From assembly GCA_934754335.1 (NCBI GenBank), contig CAKVHY010000019.1:1-15435 (forward strand): a stretch of 15,435 nt of DNA, in the 5' to 3' direction. The notes below the pieces were generated by a model. The model did no database searches and had not been told where the DNA came from. It was given only the letters and a program-made list of their open reading frames with translations. The DNA comes from an uncultured Clostridia bacterium. Its GTDB lineage: Bacteria; Bacillota; Clostridia; Christensenellales; UBA1242. Positions within the stretch are counted from its first letter, which is position 1; each line of letters begins with the position of its first letter. The position numbers were made by a program, and so were the translations under genes. Shown here piece after piece: positions 13,195 through 15,435 of this stretch.

Positions 13195-15435
13195 CTATCC
13201 GGCTTCAAATTGTGCTTGAGTTGCACCCCATATAACTGTAACTTTTCCTGTTTGACTATAATAATTCCAATATTCTCCCCAACCATCTGGCTTACTGCTT
13301 GCTTCGCAATATACAACCACATCTGGATTACTCCCATAGAATTGTGCATCTGTATAAGTGGAAGCGGGCATTGAAATAACTGATGCGGGAATAAACACCT
13401 TTTTAAAAACTTGATATGAACTACCACTAAAAGCACCTTCGCCAATTTTTGTAACTGTATTTGGAATCAAAAATTCTGAGCAACCATTGTTTTGATAAAA
13501 AGCCAATTTGCCTATGGTCTTTACTCCGCTTGGAATTGTAATATTTCCGTGTGGATTTTCATGAAAAGCATAATCTCCAATCGCTGTAACTGTGCTTGGA
13601 ATTACAGTTTTCATACTGCCAGCAATTAACGTGTTTGTTGCTGTTTCTATTATAGCATTACAATTATTTCTACTATCATAAACTGTGTTCCCGCTTTCAA
13701 CAACCACACTTGTTAATCTGGAACAATTTTGAAATAAATATTGACCAATTTTTGTAACACCGCTAGGAATGGTTACACTAACCAATCCGCTAGCACCTGA
13801 GAACGCATGATCGGCAATTACTTTTACAGATTTGGGAATAAAACCAGTACTACAACCATCTAAGAAAGTATTTGTGGAAGTTTCAATTATGCTATTACAA
13901 TTTTCTCTGCTATCAAAATAAGGATTCCTACTATCAACCTTTAAACTTGTTAATTCTAAGCAATTATAAAAGACCCTTATTCCAATACTTTTTAATGTAC
14001 TTGGCAAAACTACATTGTTTAATTTTCTGCAAGCAAAGAATGCTGAATTTCCAATTGACTCTAATCCTTCGGAAAATGTAACGCTCTCTAAATTTATACA
14101 ATTATTAAAAGACGACCTTCCAATACTAATAACATTGCCGGGACGCACAATGCTGGTTAGTTGCGCACCGTAAAACGTTTGGACTCCTATTGATGTAACG
14201 CTTTCAGGAATTGTGATAGACGTTATATCAGAATGAAAAAAAGCATTGTCTCCTATCGTTGTTACAGAGTTAGGAATGATTGTTGTTGAACATCCACGAA
14301 TTAATGTATTAGTGGAAGTTTTAATTACAGCATTGCAATTATCTCGACTATCAAACATAGTATTGCCTTTATCAATTACTATGCTAGTTGGGTTAGAGCC
14401 CTCAAGAAACCTACTATCAAGATAAGTCACACTTTCAGGGATCACTATGCTTGTTAAATTTGTACTACCAAATGCAAAATATCTTATTTCCTTTACACTA
14501 TTAGGAATAATTACATCGCTTATATTACAATTTTCAAAAGCATAACCTCTAATACTTATTAAACTATCTGTAAGATTTACGCTTGCTAAATTACTGCAAC
14601 CTGAAAATGCTCTAACACCAATCTCTGTTATCGTATTAGGCAAGATAACTTTAGTTATATTTTTGTTTTGCTTAAACGCATATACATCATCACCTGTTAC
14701 AAATCCCGTTACAGGTTTCCCGTTATATATACTAGGAATTACAACTTCTCCACTTGGTGATGTGGTACTTTGACCTGATACAAGATAGGATTTGCCATCT
14801 TCTGATAAGGTGAATTTCAAGCCTGAAGCACTTGCAGTTCTTGTATAAAGCGATGCATTGGCGGAATCTTTGATTTCAGATTTTAAGTTGCTTTCTGTAA
14901 CCGCCTTAGTTAATTCTTTATCGAAGAACCAACCAGTGGTGTACGCTCCATTAGATTTACTATCTAGATAATCTCCTAAAGTTCTACCTGAAACTGTGTT
15001 GGAAGCAACGGTTGTTGGCGTCCCATTATCTATAATTGTTGAAATATAGCCATTTGATGAAGTGGCAATGTTGAAATTAAACGTTACACCGGCATCAAAT
15101 TTTGTAGTCATTCCCATATCTGCGTCTACATCTGCTGTACCGCCACTTGCTAGAGAAACTATAACCGTATAAACAAATGTGTCGCCAGCAGATAGATTGT
15201 AACCAAGCGTTCCAACAACGTCACCTAGTACATCTAGCCCACCTGCTGTGGAAACTATTTCTACTTTTGGTTTATGGTCGGCAGGATTAGTTCCACTTTC
15301 ATCTTGCATGTCTGGAGTTTTAGTAACCATAATATTTAATGGCGTTAGGCTATTATTCTTAACATAATATTTGAAAGTTATTGGACTAGGGTTATTTATT
15401 CCATCATCAGTACTATCTTTAAAATTACAACTTAA
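13195..15435 (-). CDS. Secreted BspA-type leucine-rich-repeat protein (N-terminus beyond right edge)
   Basis: The frame is open from the window edge to TAG at 13195, 746 codons. An ATG at 15330 is internal: 35 in-frame codons precede it and match the left-edge secreted protein (FKYYVKNNSLTP against FNYFVKNNSTTP). The first roughly 150 visible residues look like a beta-rich domain. A segment with SGRTLGDYLD and TGWFFDKEL follows, and then, after SGEVVIPSIYNGKPVTGF, a long array of BspA-type (LRR_5) repeats of the form ITIPESVTSIGxxAFxxC. These proteins are surface or secreted and bind host or bacterial partners. Three copies of a DSRxNCN module interrupt the array. The C-terminus (VVYCEASSKPDGW...VTVIWG) is typical for these proteins, and I see no LPXTG motif or membrane anchor, so it may be released or held non-covalently. 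Partner and exact role are unknown. Confidence 0.85.
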   Translation of the reverse strand, partial: LSCNFKDSTDDGINNPSPITFKYYVKNNSLTPLNIMVTKTPDMQDESGTNPADHKPKVEIVSTAGGLDVLGDVVGTLGYNLSAGDTFVYTVIVSLASGGTADVDADMGMTTKFDAGVTFNFNIATSSNGYISTIIDNGTPTTVASNTVSGRTLGDYLDSKSNGAYTTGWFFDKELTKAVTESNLKSEIKDSANASLYTRTASASGLKFTLSEDGKSYLVSGQSTTSPSGEVVIPSIYNGKPVTGFVTGDDVYAFKQNKNITKVILPNTITEIGVRAFSGCSNLASVNLTDSLISIRGYAFENCNISDVIIPNSVKEIRYFAFGSTNLTSIVIPESVTYLDSRFLEGSNPTSIVIDKGNTMFDSRDNCNAVIKTSTNTLIRGCSTTIIPNSVTTIGDNAFFHSDITSITIPESVTSIGVQTFYGAQLTSIVRPGNVISIGRSSFNNCINLESVTFSEGLESIGNSAFFACRKLNNVVLPSTLKSIGIRVFYNCLELTSLKVDSRNPYFDSRENCNSIIETSTNTFLDGCSTGFIPKSVKVIADHAFSGASGLVSVTIPSGVTKIGQYLFQNCSRLTSVVVESGNTVYDSRNNCNAIIETATNTLIAGSMKTVIPSTVTAIGDYAFHENPHGNITIPSGVKTIGKLAFYQNNGCSEFLIPNTVTKIGEGAFSGSSYQVFKKVFIPASVISMPASTYTDAQFYGSNPDVVVYCEASSKPDGWGEYWNYYSQTGKVTVIWGATQAQFEAG
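13606..14378 (-). repeat. Three diverged DSRxNCN modules within the leucine-rich-repeat gene
   Basis: Three protein modules of about 32 residues share the pattern GN/RN-x-x-[YF]DSR-x-NCN-x-[IV]I-[EK]T-x-TNT. Copies are at about 14378-14284 (FDSRDNCNAVIKTSTNT), 13941-13847 (FDSRENCNSIIETSTNT) and 13700-13606 (YDSRNNCNAIIETATNT), each followed by an IPxSVxxI leucine-rich repeat. They are clear in protein but diverged in DNA, so this is old duplication or conserved function rather than recent expansion. The end copy has lost the GCST ending (GSMKT). Confidence 0.7.

Noticed and set aside
13089..13445. A 118-residue open frame on the minus strand overlapping the end of the leucine-rich-repeat gene and the terminator.
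   Set aside because: It runs in another frame of a well-supported gene, crosses its terminator and has no binding site or family similarity.
15328..15330. The ATG at 15330 as the start of the leucine-rich-repeat protein.
   Set aside because: The frame continues open to the window edge and the extra residues match the paralogous left-edge protein. No signal peptide follows this ATG.
1..15435. CRISPR arrays, insertion sequences, tRNA or rRNA genes, prophage or defence genes.
   Set aside because: I saw no regularly spaced direct repeats, transposase or integrase motifs, tRNA-like cloverleaf segments or recognised defence domains.

Overview
The window is a compact stretch of an AT-rich bacterial chromosome. 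AAGGAG-type ribosome binding sites, sigma-A-like promoters and the gene set point to a low-GC Gram-positive (Bacillota, probably a Clostridia-like gut lineage). TGA is used as a stop by helD, so the code is standard. The taxonomic placement is an inference; there is no rRNA or other marker to fix it. Every gene I can support is on the minus strand, so transcription runs from right to left.

Layout in transcription order. (a) 15435-13195: 3' part of a large secreted BspA-type leucine-rich-repeat protein, running off the right edge and ending in an intrinsic terminator. (b) 13124-13096: promoter, then a nearly gapless operon: comM, dprA, topA, trmFO, hslV, hslU, helD, hisS, tcdA and (after a 66-bp gap with its own likely promoter) a thioredoxin, ending in a terminator at 736-707. 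Gene junctions range from a 4-base overlap to 27 bp. (c) 741-345: a 397-bp non-coding region. (d) 344-1: N-terminus of a second secreted protein, cut by the left edge.

The operon handles DNA uptake and processing (ComM, DprA), DNA supercoiling (TopA), tRNA modification and charging (TrmFO, TcdA, HisRS), proteolysis (HslUV), RNA polymerase recycling (HelD) and thiol redox (thioredoxin). It resembles the dprA-topA-trmFO-xerC-hslV-hslU-codY cluster of Bacillus relatives, but xerC is absent and helD lies where codY would be.

The most notable signal is in (d). The promoter of the left-edge secreted protein has a perfect TTGACA and a perfect TATAAT separated by a 20-bp spacer, of which 15 bp are an uninterrupted G run. 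This is the architecture of a phase-variable promoter, in which slipped-strand changes in the G run reset the -35/-10 distance. Directly upstream are A-tracts repeated about every 10 bp, expected to curve the DNA. The two secreted proteins at the window edges share a related N-terminal segment (18 of 30 residues identical in the visible overlap), so they belong to one surface-protein family that flanks the housekeeping operon.
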